DNA of 64,000 nucleotides from Parabacteroides timonensis (GTDB taxonomy: Bacteria > Bacteroidota > Bacteroidia > Bacteroidales > Tannerellaceae). Every line of letters starts with the position of its first letter. Within the stretch, counting starts at the first letter, position 1. The position numbers were made by a program, and so were the translations under genes. The stretch covers positions 1,721,760-1,785,759 of the forward strand of contig NZ_LT669941.1 in the NCBI RefSeq assembly GCF_900128505.1. Reading direction: 5' to 3'. Under the pieces are notes generated by a model. The model had not been told where the DNA came from, made no database searches, and saw only the letters and a list, made by a program, of their open reading frames with translations. Positions 51,594 to 60,138 of this stretch are shown piece after piece.

Positions 51594-52439
51594 ATGCGAA
51601 GCAGTACCGAAAATATCTATCAGGAAAAGGTAAACCAGGTAATCGATTACATCAGCGCTAACCTGCACCAGCCGTTACAACTGGACGTTATAGCCGGAAG
51701 GATCTGTGTATCCCGGCGGCAGTTGCTCCGCATCATGCGCTCCGCCCTCGACGAATCCCTCTATGCCTACATGGCCAGGCAGCGGATGGAACGGGCCATC
51801 ATGTATATGCAGACGGAGGAGATGACGCTTGCCGAGCTGGCCGCGCGGGTAGGCTACGACAATCCGCAATCGTTCTCGAAAGCCTTCAGGAAGCTGTTCG
51901 GAATCTCGCCGAAAGCCTATATCAACGAGTTGAACGCCCGCTTGCAGGAATATGTGAAAAGCAGCGGTGGCAAATACGAAACCGTCCCTTCGGAAATCTG
52001 CGAGGAGGAAGACCTAAATCTGATTTATATCCGCATCGTGGGACAATACGGGGAGGAAAAGCCTTACGAAACGGCCTGGAACAAGCTGATAAAGTTCCTG
52101 GAAGAAAAGCAGGCACTATCCGCCGCCACCCGCTTCATCGGCCTGAGCTTCGACGATCCGAACGTCACCACAGCCGGACAATGCCGCTTCTACGCCTGTG
52201 CAACGGTGGATAAGCCGGTCGAAGCGGCAGGCGTCTTCGGCACACTCCGGCTGCGGAAAGGGAAATATGCCGTTTATACGTTGAAAGGCAGTTATTCCAG
52301 CCTGCAGGAGTTTTACAACAACATCAGCGTCAGCTTCAACCACACCATCCGCCACGGGATGCCTTTCGAGGAATACATCCATTACACCGGGACGGACAGC
52401 GAAGCGGCTCTAACCAAGATTTACATACCCATAAAATAA
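51594..52439 (+). CDS. AraC family regulator with GyrI-like effector domain
   Basis: A 281-residue protein. The N-terminal AraC HTH pair (about 8-110; LDVIAGRICVSRRQLLRIMRSALD and LAARVGYDNPQSFSKAFRKLFGISPKAY) is followed by a GyrI-like/effector domain (about 130-281; LIYIRIVGQYGEEKPYE ... YAVYTLKGSY). This fusion is typical of multidrug-sensing regulators such as Rob or SoxS-like proteins. The GNAT-YoaP gene 8 bases downstream is a likely target. Confidence 0.9.
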   Translation: MRSSTENIYQEKVNQVIDYISANLHQPLQLDVIAGRICVSRRQLLRIMRSALDESLYAYMARQRMERAIMYMQTEEMTLAELAARVGYDNPQSFSKAFRKLFGISPKAYINELNARLQEYVKSSGGKYETVPSEICEEEDLNLIYIRIVGQYGEEKPYETAWNKLIKFLEEKQALSAATRFIGLSFDDPNVTTAGQCRFYACATVDKPVEAAGVFGTLRLRKGKYAVYTLKGSYSSLQEFYNNISVSFNHTIRHGMPFEEYIHYTGTDSEAALTKIYIPIK

Positions 52440-52446
52440 AATCATC

Positions 52447-53214
52447 ATGGAAACGAAATACATCACCCTGACGAAGGAAAACATCGCAACCGAACATATC
52501 TGCTGCGCCTTCTCCGACAAGAAATGCAAGGAAAGTTACGAGCTGAAAAAGGAATGGCTCAGGAAAGAGTTCGATAACGGATACGTATTCCGCCGTCTCG
52601 ACGAACGCGCCAAGGTATTTATCGAATATGTTCCCGCCGAAAAGGCATGGGTTCCCGTCGATGCCCCCGGTTATCTGATGATAAACTGCTTCTGGGTTTC
52701 AGGGCAGTACAAAGGATGCGGGCACGGAAAGGCCCTGTTGCAATCCGCCATCGACGATGCCAGGGCACAGGGAAAGGCGGGGCTGGTCACCGTAGCGGGC
52801 ACCTCCAAGTTCCATTTTATGAGCGACACCAAATGGCTTTTGCGCCAAGGTTTCCAAACGGTTGAGAAGCTGCCTGACGGTTTCAGCCTGCTGGCTTTGA
52901 AAATCGACTCCGAAGCCCCCGACCCGTCGTTCAGGGCAAGCGTGCGAAGCGGGGAATGCGAGGAGAAGAACGGCGCGGTCGTCTATTACACCAACCGTTG
53001 CCCGTTCACGGAATTTCATGTACGCGGTACGCTGGCAGAGATGGCCGAAAGGAAAGGTATACCGCTGAAAATCATCAAACTGGAGACGATGGAACAGGCA
53101 CAGGACGCTCCTACCCCGGCTACCCTGTTCACTCTTTTCTACAACGGGAAGTTCGTTACGACCGACGTCAGCGTATGTATGGAGAAGCGGTTCGAGAAGA
53201 TTGTCGGGATTTAG
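52447..53214 (+). CDS. GNAT acetyltransferase with C-terminal YoaP domain
   Basis: A 255-residue protein. The N-terminal acetyltransferase part (about 1-160) has SGQYKGCGHGKALLQSAIDDARAQGKAGL, the acetyl-CoA motif (GCGHGKALL). The C-terminal YoaP-like domain (about 190-255; VVYYTNRCPFTEFHV and TPATLFTLFYNGKFVTTD) resembles a thioredoxin-like fold with Cys. Possible antibiotic or toxin acetylation, but substrate is unknown. Cotranscribed with the AraC gene upstream. Confidence 0.88.
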   Translation: METKYITLTKENIATEHICCAFSDKKCKESYELKKEWLRKEFDNGYVFRRLDERAKVFIEYVPAEKAWVPVDAPGYLMINCFWVSGQYKGCGHGKALLQSAIDDARAQGKAGLVTVAGTSKFHFMSDTKWLLRQGFQTVEKLPDGFSLLALKIDSEAPDPSFRASVRSGECEEKNGAVVYYTNRCPFTEFHVRGTLAEMAERKGIPLKIIKLETMEQAQDAPTPATLFTLFYNGKFVTTDVSVCMEKRFEKIVGI

Positions 53215-53229
53215 CCATCGGTCTACCAA

Positions 53230-53751
53230 CTATCCAAACAAGCTTGCAGGCGATTCCAGTTCGAGCAATAACTTTTTCGCCTCAAGCCCTCCGGCATAAC
53301 CTGTCAGCTGATGATTGCTGCCAATAATACGATGACAAGGAACAAATATCGAAATGGCATTCGCACCGTTGGCAGCAGCTACTGCACGTACGGCTTTGGG
53401 ATTACCCAAACGCTGTGATAGCCCGGCATACGACTCTGTCATCCCATAAGGTATTTTCAGCAGTTCATTCCAAACCTTCTTCTGAAAATCTGTTCCGGCG
53501 AAAAGCAAAGGAATATTGAAAACATTGCGTTTTTGGTCGAAATATTCATCAAGTTGAGTCATTGCCTCTTCAATGATAGCAGACGTACCTTCCTCATATA
53601 CGGCATGCAGTTCTTTCTGAAGCCGGGCATCTATCAGCTTTCTACGCTCCTCATTCAGCCAGTCACATAAACATAATTTACCTCCATATGAACCGATAAT
53701 CAATTTTCCGCAAGGGGACTGATAATACTGTATCCGAATAGTTTCTTCCAT
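53230..53751 (-). CDS. ogt: Methylated-DNA-[protein]-cysteine S-methyltransferase
   Basis: A 173-residue suicide enzyme repairing O6-alkylguanine. The active site IFVPCHRIIGSNHQLTGYAGG carries the PCHR cysteine, and RAVAAANGANAI holds the Asn hinge and DNA-binding helix. A -7 element TAGATTTG (53780-53787) lies 29 bases upstream. N-terminal Ada-like domain is short (about 1-85), giving the usual Ogt length. Confidence 0.96.
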   Translation of the reverse strand: MEETIRIQYYQSPCGKLIIGSYGGKLCLCDWLNEERRKLIDARLQKELHAVYEEGTSAIIEEAMTQLDEYFDQKRNVFNIPLLFAGTDFQKKVWNELLKIPYGMTESYAGLSQRLGNPKAVRAVAAANGANAISIFVPCHRIIGSNHQLTGYAGGLEAKKLLLELESPASLFG

Positions 53752-53779
53752 TTAGGGTATCGTTTTTATTTGTTCACAA

Positions 53780-53787
53780 CAAATCTA
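53780..53787 (-). promoter_or_regulatory. -7 element (TAGATTTG) of ogt
   Basis: An exact TAnnTTTG match 29 bases before the ogt start. Confidence 0.5.
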
Positions 53788-53846
53788 CGAATTTAATAGG
53801 AAGAAAGCAATAAGGTAAATCTCTAATTAAAATAAGATAGATTCTC

Positions 53847-53988
53847 GGCGTCACTAAAAAAAATACAGAACATACGTTCTGATATTCAAAGAATAATGTG
53901 GTGACGCCAGAGCTCTTTTCCAGCGTCACCACGCTAAAACTGAAAGGTGACGCCGCTTTTTAAGGTGGCGTCAACAAGTTACTCTATA
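53847..53988. repeat. GGCGTCAC/GTGACGCC repeat cluster with 22-base phasing
   Basis: GTGACGCC (53901), GCGTCACC (53923), AGGTGACGCC (53945) and GGCGTCAA (53967) begin exactly 22 bases apart, with alternating orientation; GGCGTCAC also occurs at 53847. GTGGTGACGC (53898-53907) and GCGTCACCAC (53923-53932) form a perfect 10-base stem. CAGAAC-ATAC-GTTCTG (53866-53881) is a further palindrome. Intergenic, between ogt and the acetyltransferase gene. Confidence 0.6.
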
Positions 53989-54073
53989 AATATCAATACC
54001 TAAACCACAAATACAGATCAGGTGAATCCTGATTTAAAAAAAAATCTCAAAAAGTACGAAGCCTGAAAATGAA

Positions 54074-54139
54074 TGCCTACCCGTTTACAAAGCACTGCCT
54101 ACCCATCTGTTAAACACAGCCTATCTTTTTGAAAAAAAG
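54074..54139. repeat. TGCCTACCC tandem array, 22-base period
   Basis: TGCCTACCC begins at 54074 and 54096, and AGCCTATC at 54118: three units, each 22 bases long. TGCCGG occurs near 54141. The array lies about 120 bases before the acetyltransferase start. The remaining sequence to 54262 is AT-rich, with nothing recognisable. Confidence 0.55.
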
Positions 54140-54262
54140 CTGCCGGACGGTTATGAAAAATACTTACGTATTCAAGAAACAAAACACCTATGTTTTTTTT
54201 AAGATTGCTCTTTTTTCATACCTTTATACCATAATATATATCTTAAATCGGGATTCAAAATA

Positions 54263-54856
54263 ATGAAAGAAATAAACAACTACCAACGTTTTTTGTCCGG
54301 AGAATATTGCAACTATTTGGATACAGAAGTTTTAGAAATGATAGTCAAAACCCAAAAGTATCTATCTGTGTTGAATGATATAACAACCACAGAAAAGGAA
54401 AGAAAAGAAATCCTTTCCAAGATGTTAGGAAGCATCGGGATTCATTCGAGCATAGGCTATAACTTCACTTGTCAATGCGGTAAGCATATTTTTATCGGAG
54501 AAAAGACGATCATCAATAATAACTGTACGATGATGGATGAAAATCATATTCATATTGGTGACAGAGTGCTGATTGCTCCCAATGTACAGTTTTACACTGC
54601 TACTCATCCTATTCATTTCGAGGAAAGATTTGTGGATAATTGGGATGAAAAATCAGGAGAGCTGTTCTTCAAGACCAAAGCTCTGCCAATCGTAGTTGAA
54701 GATAATGCATGGATTGGTGGCGGCAGCATTATTCTTGCCGGAGTGACTATCGGAAAAGGAAGTGTGATTGGTGCAGGAAGTGTGGTTACAAAATCAATTC
54801 CGGAAAATAGCCTTGCTGTTGGAAATCCTTGTAAAGTAAATAGAAGAATAGTTTAA
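54263..54856 (+). CDS. Maltose O-acetyltransferase-like sugar acetyltransferase
   Basis: A 197-residue left-handed beta-helix enzyme of the LbH_MAT group. The hexapeptide turns are evident in IGYNFTCQCGKHIFIGEKTIINNN, IHIGDRVLIAPNVQFYTATHPIHFEERF (with the catalytic His), and WIGGGSIILAGVTIGKGSVIGAGSVVTKSI. It transfers acetyl from acetyl-CoA to a sugar or polyketide hydroxyl. The coding sequence is more AT-rich than the rest of the window, which suggests recent acquisition. It stands alone. Confidence 0.9.
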   Translation: MKEINNYQRFLSGEYCNYLDTEVLEMIVKTQKYLSVLNDITTTEKERKEILSKMLGSIGIHSSIGYNFTCQCGKHIFIGEKTIINNNCTMMDENHIHIGDRVLIAPNVQFYTATHPIHFEERFVDNWDEKSGELFFKTKALPIVVEDNAWIGGGSIILAGVTIGKGSVIGAGSVVTKSIPENSLAVGNPCKVNRRIV

Positions 54857-55012
54857 AGAACAATTTGATAAATTACGGCAAAGTTTACGCAACATGACAG
54901 AGGAACCAAGAAAAGTAGAGGATTCAAGTTATAATTTTTGTTCCAAATGAATTTATCACAAAGGCTATTGGCTAAAAAACATAAAAATACACGACCTTAT
55001 ATTGAATGCAAA

Positions 55013-55050
55013 AAGGGTGTAAATCTCATAAATAACTGATTTACACCCTT
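55013..55050 (-). terminator. Terminator of tRNA-Ser
   Basis: AAGGGTGTAAATC (55013-55025) pairs perfectly over 13 bases with GATTTACACCCTT (55038-55050). On the minus strand it is followed by TTTTTGC and lies 7 bases after the tRNA. Confidence 0.82.
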
Positions 55051-55056
55051 ATATCG

Positions 55057-55141
55057 CGGAGAGACAGGGATTCGAACCCCGGGAACCTCGCAGTTCAACG
55101 GTTTTCAAGACCGCCGCAATCGACCACTCTGCCACCTCTCC
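55057..55141 (-). tRNA. tRNA-Ser (anticodon TGA)
   Basis: Acceptor GGAGAGG pairs with TCTCTCC, D-arm GGCAGAGTGGTCGATTGC, anticodon arm GCGGT-CTTGAAA-ACCGT (anticodon TGA), a long variable arm as in class II tRNAs, and T-arm with GGTTCGAATCC. CCA is not encoded. Length of 85 bases fits tRNA-Ser. It reads UCA and related codons. Confidence 0.95.
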
Positions 55142-55331
55142 AATATGTTTTGCTATCGTTTTCTCTCGATTGCGGTGCAAAGGTAGTGATTATTTTTATA
55201 TCTCCTAATCTTTGGAGATATTTTTTTCTTTTTACGCTAATATTTTTCTTTTAACCGCAAGGGATGGGAGTTGTATCCGTTTTATTGCTATTTTTGTATT
55301 CTATAATTATCAATGAAGTAATAAATTTTAT

Positions 55332-55805
55332 ATGAGAAAGTTGAAAGATTTATTCCTGATTTCAGTCGTGTTGCTGCTCGTCAGTTGCTCCATGTCTGCC
55401 AAATCGGATAAAAATGAAACGGGAGGTGTCGCTGCTCAGGGCGAAGTAGTCGTTCTGAACAAGGCAGATTTCCTGACCAAAGTATATAATTACGAAAAAA
55501 ATCAATCGGAATGGGTATACGAAGGCACGAAGCCTTGTATCGTAGACTTCTACGCCGACTGGTGCGGACCCTGCAAGAAAGTTTCTCCCATCCTGAAGGA
55601 ACTGGCCGGAGAGTATAAGAACGACATCGTCATCTATAAGATCAATGTCGACAACGAGAAGGAACTGGCCGCCGCTTTCGGCATACAGAGCATCCCTACC
55701 CTGCTGTTCATCCCGGCAAAAGGAAAACCGCAGATCGCACAGGGCGCGCTTTCAAAGGAACAGTTCGTTGAACAGATCAACGGATTCCTGTTGGGCAAAA
55801 AGTAA
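55332..55805 (+). CDS. Thioredoxin-fold lipoprotein
   Basis: A 157-residue protein with a lipoprotein signal (SVVLLLVSCSM, with lipobox Cys at about 19) and a thioredoxin domain with active site FYADWCGPCKKVSPI, followed by GIQSIPTLLFIPAKGK (cis-Pro). It would be anchored in the periplasm or outer membrane and act in disulfide exchange, probably as a reductant. TATTTTTG at 55289-55296 is a possible -7 element. Two hairpins follow the gene. Confidence 0.9.
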   Translation: MRKLKDLFLISVVLLLVSCSMSAKSDKNETGGVAAQGEVVVLNKADFLTKVYNYEKNQSEWVYEGTKPCIVDFYADWCGPCKKVSPILKELAGEYKNDIVIYKINVDNEKELAAAFGIQSIPTLLFIPAKGKPQIAQGALSKEQFVEQINGFLLGKK

Positions 55806-55810
55806 TTTCG

Positions 55811-55842
55811 AGCCACGTGGGTAGGCAATACACCACGTGGCT
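55811..55842 (+). terminator. First hairpin after the thioredoxin gene
   Basis: AGCCACGTGG (55811-55820) pairs with CCACGTGGCT (55833-55842), 12-base loop. No T-run follows, so it may protect or slow the transcript rather than end it. Confidence 0.5.
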
Positions 55843-55871
55843 TCAACCATACCCGCATGGTTTCGGGCATA

Positions 55872-55912
55872 AAAAAAGAGGGCATCCTTACGATAAGGAT
55901 GTCCTCTTTTTT
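55872..55912. terminator. Bidirectional terminator between the thioredoxin gene and rpsP
   Basis: AAAAAAGAGGGCATCCTTA pairs with TAAGGATGTCCTCTTTTTT around a 3-base loop, with one mismatch, and A/T runs on both sides. Confidence 0.88.
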
Positions 55913-55928
55913 ATTTGGCAGGCAGGAA

Positions 55929-56477
55929 TTATTCTGCGCTTTCTGCTGCAGGAGCTTCTTCTGCAGGAGCGTTTGCTGCTGCTTCTTCAGCTGCTTTTGC
56001 GGCAGCGGCGGCTGCTAATTCTGCTTTCTTTTTAGCTACTTCTTCAGCTTTTGCCTTGTTTGCTTCTTTTTCTGCTTCAAGACGAGCTTTTTCTGCTGCC
56101 TTAGCAGCTTCGCTATCTTTTGTCTTTACTGCTTCAACAGAAGCTTGTTTGTTTTTCAACCAAGCCTGGAATTTTACTTCAGCTGCTGCTTCGTCGAATG
56201 CACCCTTCTTTACACCTTCCAATAAGTGTTTCTTCATGCAAACACCTTCACGAGAAAGAATGTTACGAGTGGTGTCTGTAGGCTGTGCACCTACCTGTAA
56301 CCAATACAAAGCTCTTTCGAAGTTCAAATCTACTGTAGCAGGATTAGTGTTCGGATTATAAGAACCTATCCTTTCAATAAACTTTCCATCACGTGGAGCC
56401 CTGCTGTCTGCAACTACGATCTGATAAAAAGCGTAGCTTTTGCGACCGTGTCTCTGCAATCTAATTTTTGTTGCCAT
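55929..56477 (-). CDS. rpsP: 30S ribosomal protein S16 with Ala/Lys-rich C-terminal extension
   Basis: The first about 85 residues are a standard S16: MATKIRLQRHGRKSYAFYQIVVADSRAPRDGKFIE and EGVCMKKHLLEGVKKGAF. The remaining almost 100 residues are an Ala/Lys/Glu-rich helical tail, found in Bacteroidetes S16 but not in E. coli. It joins the small subunit platform during assembly. Promoter TTTG-N19-TATCTTTG at 56517-56547 is on the minus strand. Confidence 0.96.
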   Translation of the reverse strand: MATKIRLQRHGRKSYAFYQIVVADSRAPRDGKFIERIGSYNPNTNPATVDLNFERALYWLQVGAQPTDTTRNILSREGVCMKKHLLEGVKKGAFDEAAAEVKFQAWLKNKQASVEAVKTKDSEAAKAAEKARLEAEKEANKAKAEEVAKKKAELAAAAAAKAAEEAAANAPAEEAPAAESAE

Positions 56478-56516
56478 GTTTGAATTATTATTTTACGCTG
56501 TTTGTATTAGCGGGTG

Positions 56517-56547
56517 CAAAGATAGTGCTTTATGGACATAAAACAAA
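56517..56547 (-). promoter_or_regulatory. Consensus promoter of rpsP
   Basis: On the minus strand TTTG (56544-56547), 19-base spacer, TATCTTTG (56517-56524). The leader to the start is about 35 bases. Confidence 0.7.
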
Positions 56548-56607
56548 TATTAATCAGGGAATTTTCGTCGTAAAACCTACATTTCCATCGGCATAGAGGG
56601 GGTGCGA

Positions 56608-56637
56608 TTGCTTATATGAACATTTTTCCTACCTTTG
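56608..56637 (+). promoter_or_regulatory. Consensus promoter of the ABC-F gene; decides its start
   Basis: TTG (56608-56610), 19-base spacer, TACCTTTG (56630-56637). An in-frame ATG at 56616 falls inside it, so the ATG at 56670 is the real start. Confidence 0.7.
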
Positions 56638-56669
56638 CGCCTGCTTTTTACAATATATATAATGTACGT

Positions 56670-58313
56670 ATGATTTCAATTGATGGACTTACAGTAGAGT
56701 TTGGCGGCAGTGCCCTCTTTTCAGATATATCTTTCGTGATTAACGAGAAAGACCGGATCGCCCTGATGGGGAAGAACGGGGCGGGCAAATCGACCCTGCT
56801 CAAGATACTGGCCGGGGTACGCGAACCGAGCCGGGGAAAGGTTTCGGCCCCCAAGGATACGGTAATCGCCTATCTTCCACAGCATTTGATGACCGAGGAC
56901 GGTCGCACGGTATTTGAGGAGACGGCGCAGGCATTCGCCCACCTGCATGAGATGGAGGCCGAGATAGAAGCGATCAACAAGGAGCTGGAGACGCGCACGG
57001 ACTACGAGTCGGACGGCTACATGGAGCTGATCGAACGGGTGTCGACCCTGAGCGAGAAGTTCTACTCGATCGAGGAGATCAACTACGACGCCGACATCGA
57101 AAAGACGCTGCTGGGGCTGGGTTTCAAGCGGGAGGATTTCACACGGCAGACCAGCGAGTTCAGCGGTGGCTGGCGGATGCGTATCGAACTGGCCAAATTG
57201 TTGCTGAAGAAGCCCGACGTGTTGCTGTTGGACGAGCCGACCAACCATCTGGACATCGAGTCGATTCAGTGGCTGGAGGATTTCCTGATCGAGAACGGAC
57301 AGGCGGTGGTTGTCATCAGCCACGACCGTGCGTTTGTCGACCACATCACCACCCGCACGATCGAGGTGACGATGGGTCGCATCTACGACTACAAGGTGAA
57401 TTACAGCAGTTACCTGCAACTCCGCCTCGAACGCCGCGTACAGCAGCAGAAGGCTTTCGACGAGCAGCAGAAGATGATTGCCGAGACGAGGGAGTTTATC
57501 GAACGTTTCAAGGGGACTTATTCGAAGACTTTGCAGGTGCAGAGCCGCGTCAAGATGCTTGAGAAGCTGGAGATACTGGAGGTCGACGAGGAGGATACCT
57601 CGGCTTTGCGGTTGAAATTCCCGCCTTCGCCCCGCTCCGGTTCGTATCCGGTGACGATCGAAAACGTGGCGAAGTCGTATGGTGACCACACGGTGTTCCG
57701 CAACGCCAACCTGACTATCGAGCGGGGCGACAAGATTGCCTTTGTCGGTAAGAACGGCGAGGGTAAATCGACCCTGGTGAAATGTATCATGAAGGAGATC
57801 GAACACGACGGCACGCTGACGATGGGGCATAACGTGATGATCGGCTATTTTGCCCAGAACCAGGCTTCGATGCTGGACGAGAACCTGACGGTGTTTCAGA
57901 CGATCGACGACGTGGCGGTGGGCGACGTGCGCAACAGGATAAAGGATTTGCTGGGCGCGTTCATGTTCGGCGGCGAAAATTCGGCCAAGAAGGTGAAGGT
58001 TCTGTCGGGAGGCGAGCGCACACGTCTGGCGATGATCAAGCTATTGCTCGAACCGGTCAACCTGCTGATCCTCGATGAGCCGACGAATCACCTGGACATG
58101 AAAACGAAAGACATCCTGAAGCAGGCGTTGCTCGATTTCGACGGTACGCTGATCGTGGTGTCTCACGACCGTGACTTCCTCGACGGCTTGGTGACCAAAG
58201 TCTACGAGTTCGGCAACCAGCGGGTGACGGAACATCTGGAAGGTATCTACGAGTTCCTGCAACGGAAGAAGATGGAAAACCTCAACGAGTTGGAACGTTC
58301 GAAAAAGAACTGA
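56670..58313 (+). CDS. ABC-F family ATPase
   Basis: A 547-residue soluble protein with two ABC cassettes. Cassette one: GKNGAGKSTLLKILAG (Walker A), FSGGWRMRIELAKLL (signature), VLLLDEPTNHLD (Walker B). Cassette two: VGKNGEGKSTLVK, LSGGERTRLAMIKLL and LLILDEPTNHLD. The linker (about 240-330) is the P-site tRNA interaction motif of ABC-F translation factors (Uup/EttA/YheS group). No membrane segments are present. Likely relieves stalled ribosomes; which subgroup is not clear. A strong terminator follows. Confidence 0.93.
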   Translation: MISIDGLTVEFGGSALFSDISFVINEKDRIALMGKNGAGKSTLLKILAGVREPSRGKVSAPKDTVIAYLPQHLMTEDGRTVFEETAQAFAHLHEMEAEIEAINKELETRTDYESDGYMELIERVSTLSEKFYSIEEINYDADIEKTLLGLGFKREDFTRQTSEFSGGWRMRIELAKLLLKKPDVLLLDEPTNHLDIESIQWLEDFLIENGQAVVVISHDRAFVDHITTRTIEVTMGRIYDYKVNYSSYLQLRLERRVQQQKAFDEQQKMIAETREFIERFKGTYSKTLQVQSRVKMLEKLEILEVDEEDTSALRLKFPPSPRSGSYPVTIENVAKSYGDHTVFRNANLTIERGDKIAFVGKNGEGKSTLVKCIMKEIEHDGTLTMGHNVMIGYFAQNQASMLDENLTVFQTIDDVAVGDVRNRIKDLLGAFMFGGENSAKKVKVLSGGERTRLAMIKLLLEPVNLLILDEPTNHLDMKTKDILKQALLDFDGTLIVVSHDRDFLDGLVTKVYEFGNQRVTEHLEGIYEFLQRKKMENLNELERSKKN

Positions 58314-58396
58314 TACGGTACGCCGCCTCCCCTCCCCGACGTATGACGGGACGGGCGGCAAAAGATACGGAAGGGCCGCGAAGCCCTTTCACACAT

Positions 58397-58480
58397 GATG
58401 CCTACCTTTTCCGGAAGAGGATGCATGCTTTTTACGAAGCGGGTGCATGCTTTCGCGGAAAAGGCAGGCATCTTTTTTTT
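58397..58480 (+). terminator. Terminator after the ABC-F gene
   Basis: GATGCCTACCTTTTCCG (58397-58413) pairs with CGGAAAAGGCAGGCATC (58456-58472), one mismatch, followed by eight T. The loop holds two GATGCATGCTTT-like repeats about 28 bases apart. Confidence 0.82.
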
Positions 58481-58502
58481 CGCCCGACGGAGGCCCGGCA
58501 GA

Positions 58503-59978
58503 TCAGATCTTCACCCCGATGCTGAGACGCAGGTCGTAAGTGGAACGGTTCACGTCCTCGTGATAGCTGTAATGGGTGCGGCGGGAGAAATAACGGTTGG
58601 ACAGGCTGATGTTCCACTTCTTGTCGGAAAGGTAGACGAGCCGCACCTCCATGACCGTCAGGCGCGAATGTCCCTTGTCGCCCTGCACGTTGAAGGTATG
58701 CGGGTCGACGGTCGAAAGATCCACGTCCGGGTCATATCCCTTCCAGGTGAAGATATGGTAGTTCTCGAGGTTCAGGAGGAAACCCCAGCGACCGTTGTAA
58801 GTCAAGCCCGAGAAAGCCTTTGCACTGTAACCGCTTCCCATGTTGTAATCGCGGTTGTCGAGGCGGAAATAGTCGGACGAGCCGCCCCCGAGCGCGACGC
58901 CGTTGAGGTAGAACGCACCGAAAGCATCCACCTTGTCGGCCGGTTCGGCACGTTTATAATAGATGATCCCCCCTCCCACGGCAGCGGCTTCGGAGATGCG
59001 GTAAGGCGAGACCTTGCCACCTTCGCTCGAACGCAGTTGCGAGTCGTAATAATCAAAGTGCTGGAAGATACCGGCGGTGAGCGTACGAGGGCCTTTCTCC
59101 CAGACGCGCTTTCCCCAGAGGGCACCGATGGCGTTCACCTGGGTGATGACGGGCTGGCTCGAAAAGAAGTCGAAACCGGCACGCAACTGGAACCACTCGT
59201 AGGGCGAATAGAACTTGTCTTCGAACGGGTCGCCGTAATCCAGCCGGAGGCCGACATGCATGCTCGTCGTCCCGTGACGCGAATGTTCCTGCTCGGCGAG
59301 GAAACGCGGGCCGGCGGTTACTATGAAGTTCACCGGGACATAGGCGTAGGTTCTCCCCTTGTGCGGCCTGTGCTTCCACGCCTCCCCTGTTATCACGCGG
59401 TTGATTCCCCTGATCGGTGAGATCAGGCCGGAGAGGATCTCGCGCCCCACACGTTCCGCGCCGCTCGAACGGTCGTCGATGAAAAGGTCGGACAAGCGGT
59501 AGGTGATCTCGCCCAGCTCCACGCCGCCAAAGGTGGTGGCCAGCAGATCGTTGATCGAAGGGGGTTCGTTCTCCATGAAGAATTCCCACATCAGGCTTCC
59601 GCCGGCCGCATAGGGGATCGACTGCCAGAAGTTGAGCCCGTTGCTACGGGCGGCATTGAAATACAATGATCCATGATAGGGATGCGCCACGAGGTTGGTC
59701 GAAAACATATCGGTGTCCCAGACCGGCCCGGTCTTGAAATTGCTCTTTATCGTATGTCCGTTGATACGTGCAAAGTCGGCGTTCAGCGCGAAACGGTCGA
59801 ACGCCCAGATCCCCATGTTCAGGCCGAAGACTTCCGCGGCTGCCAACCAGGGCTTCTTCGGCATAAAATACGTGGAGTCACTCACGTAGTTTCTTGTATC
59901 CATTTTAGGGAAATGCTGGCCCCACATCCACTGGAGCGGAAGCAGGAGGAACAATCCCATCCATATAATCTTCTTCAT
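58503..59978 (-). CDS. DUF3943 family outer-membrane protein
   Basis: A 491-residue exported protein (signal peptide MKKIIWMGLFLLLPLQWMWG). The N-terminal half contains the DUF3943 region (about 75-180; PYHGSLYFNAARSNGLNFWQS, AAGGSLMWEFFMENEPPSINDL, GVELGEITYRLSDL). The C-terminal half has amphipathic strands of a beta-barrel with aromatic residues (ending SIGVKI). Function unknown; Bacteroidetes envelope protein. A TAAGTTTG element at 60023-60030 precedes the gene by 45 bases. Confidence 0.87.
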   Translation of the reverse strand: MKKIIWMGLFLLLPLQWMWGQHFPKMDTRNYVSDSTYFMPKKPWLAAAEVFGLNMGIWAFDRFALNADFARINGHTIKSNFKTGPVWDTDMFSTNLVAHPYHGSLYFNAARSNGLNFWQSIPYAAGGSLMWEFFMENEPPSINDLLATTFGGVELGEITYRLSDLFIDDRSSGAERVGREILSGLISPIRGINRVITGEAWKHRPHKGRTYAYVPVNFIVTAGPRFLAEQEHSRHGTTSMHVGLRLDYGDPFEDKFYSPYEWFQLRAGFDFFSSQPVITQVNAIGALWGKRVWEKGPRTLTAGIFQHFDYYDSQLRSSEGGKVSPYRISEAAAVGGGIIYYKRAEPADKVDAFGAFYLNGVALGGGSSDYFRLDNRDYNMGSGYSAKAFSGLTYNGRWGFLLNLENYHIFTWKGYDPDVDLSTVDPHTFNVQGDKGHSRLTVMEVRLVYLSDKKWNISLSNRYFSRRTHYSYHEDVNRSTYDLRLSIGVKI

Positions 59979-60022
59979 TATCCTACAATCTTTTAGCCTG
60001 AGCCTGCATCATCCGTGCGATG

Positions 60023-60030
60023 CAAACTTA
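60023..60030 (-). promoter_or_regulatory. -7 element (TAAGTTTG) of the DUF3943 gene
   Basis: An exact TAnnTTTG match 45 bases before the gene start. Confidence 0.4.
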
Positions 60031-60138
60031 TACATAATTAACAGTACAGCATTCGTTTGGTTTAAATTATTCTTTGGTTGTGTCACTAGAAAACACCCAC
60101 AATCCAAAGGAAATACTTATTTTTGCAGAAAAAACAAA

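Noticed and set aside
56721..57830. A 369-codon minus-strand frame inside the ABC-F gene
   Set aside because: It is antisense to conserved Walker and signature motifs and is a by-product of GC-rich codon use.
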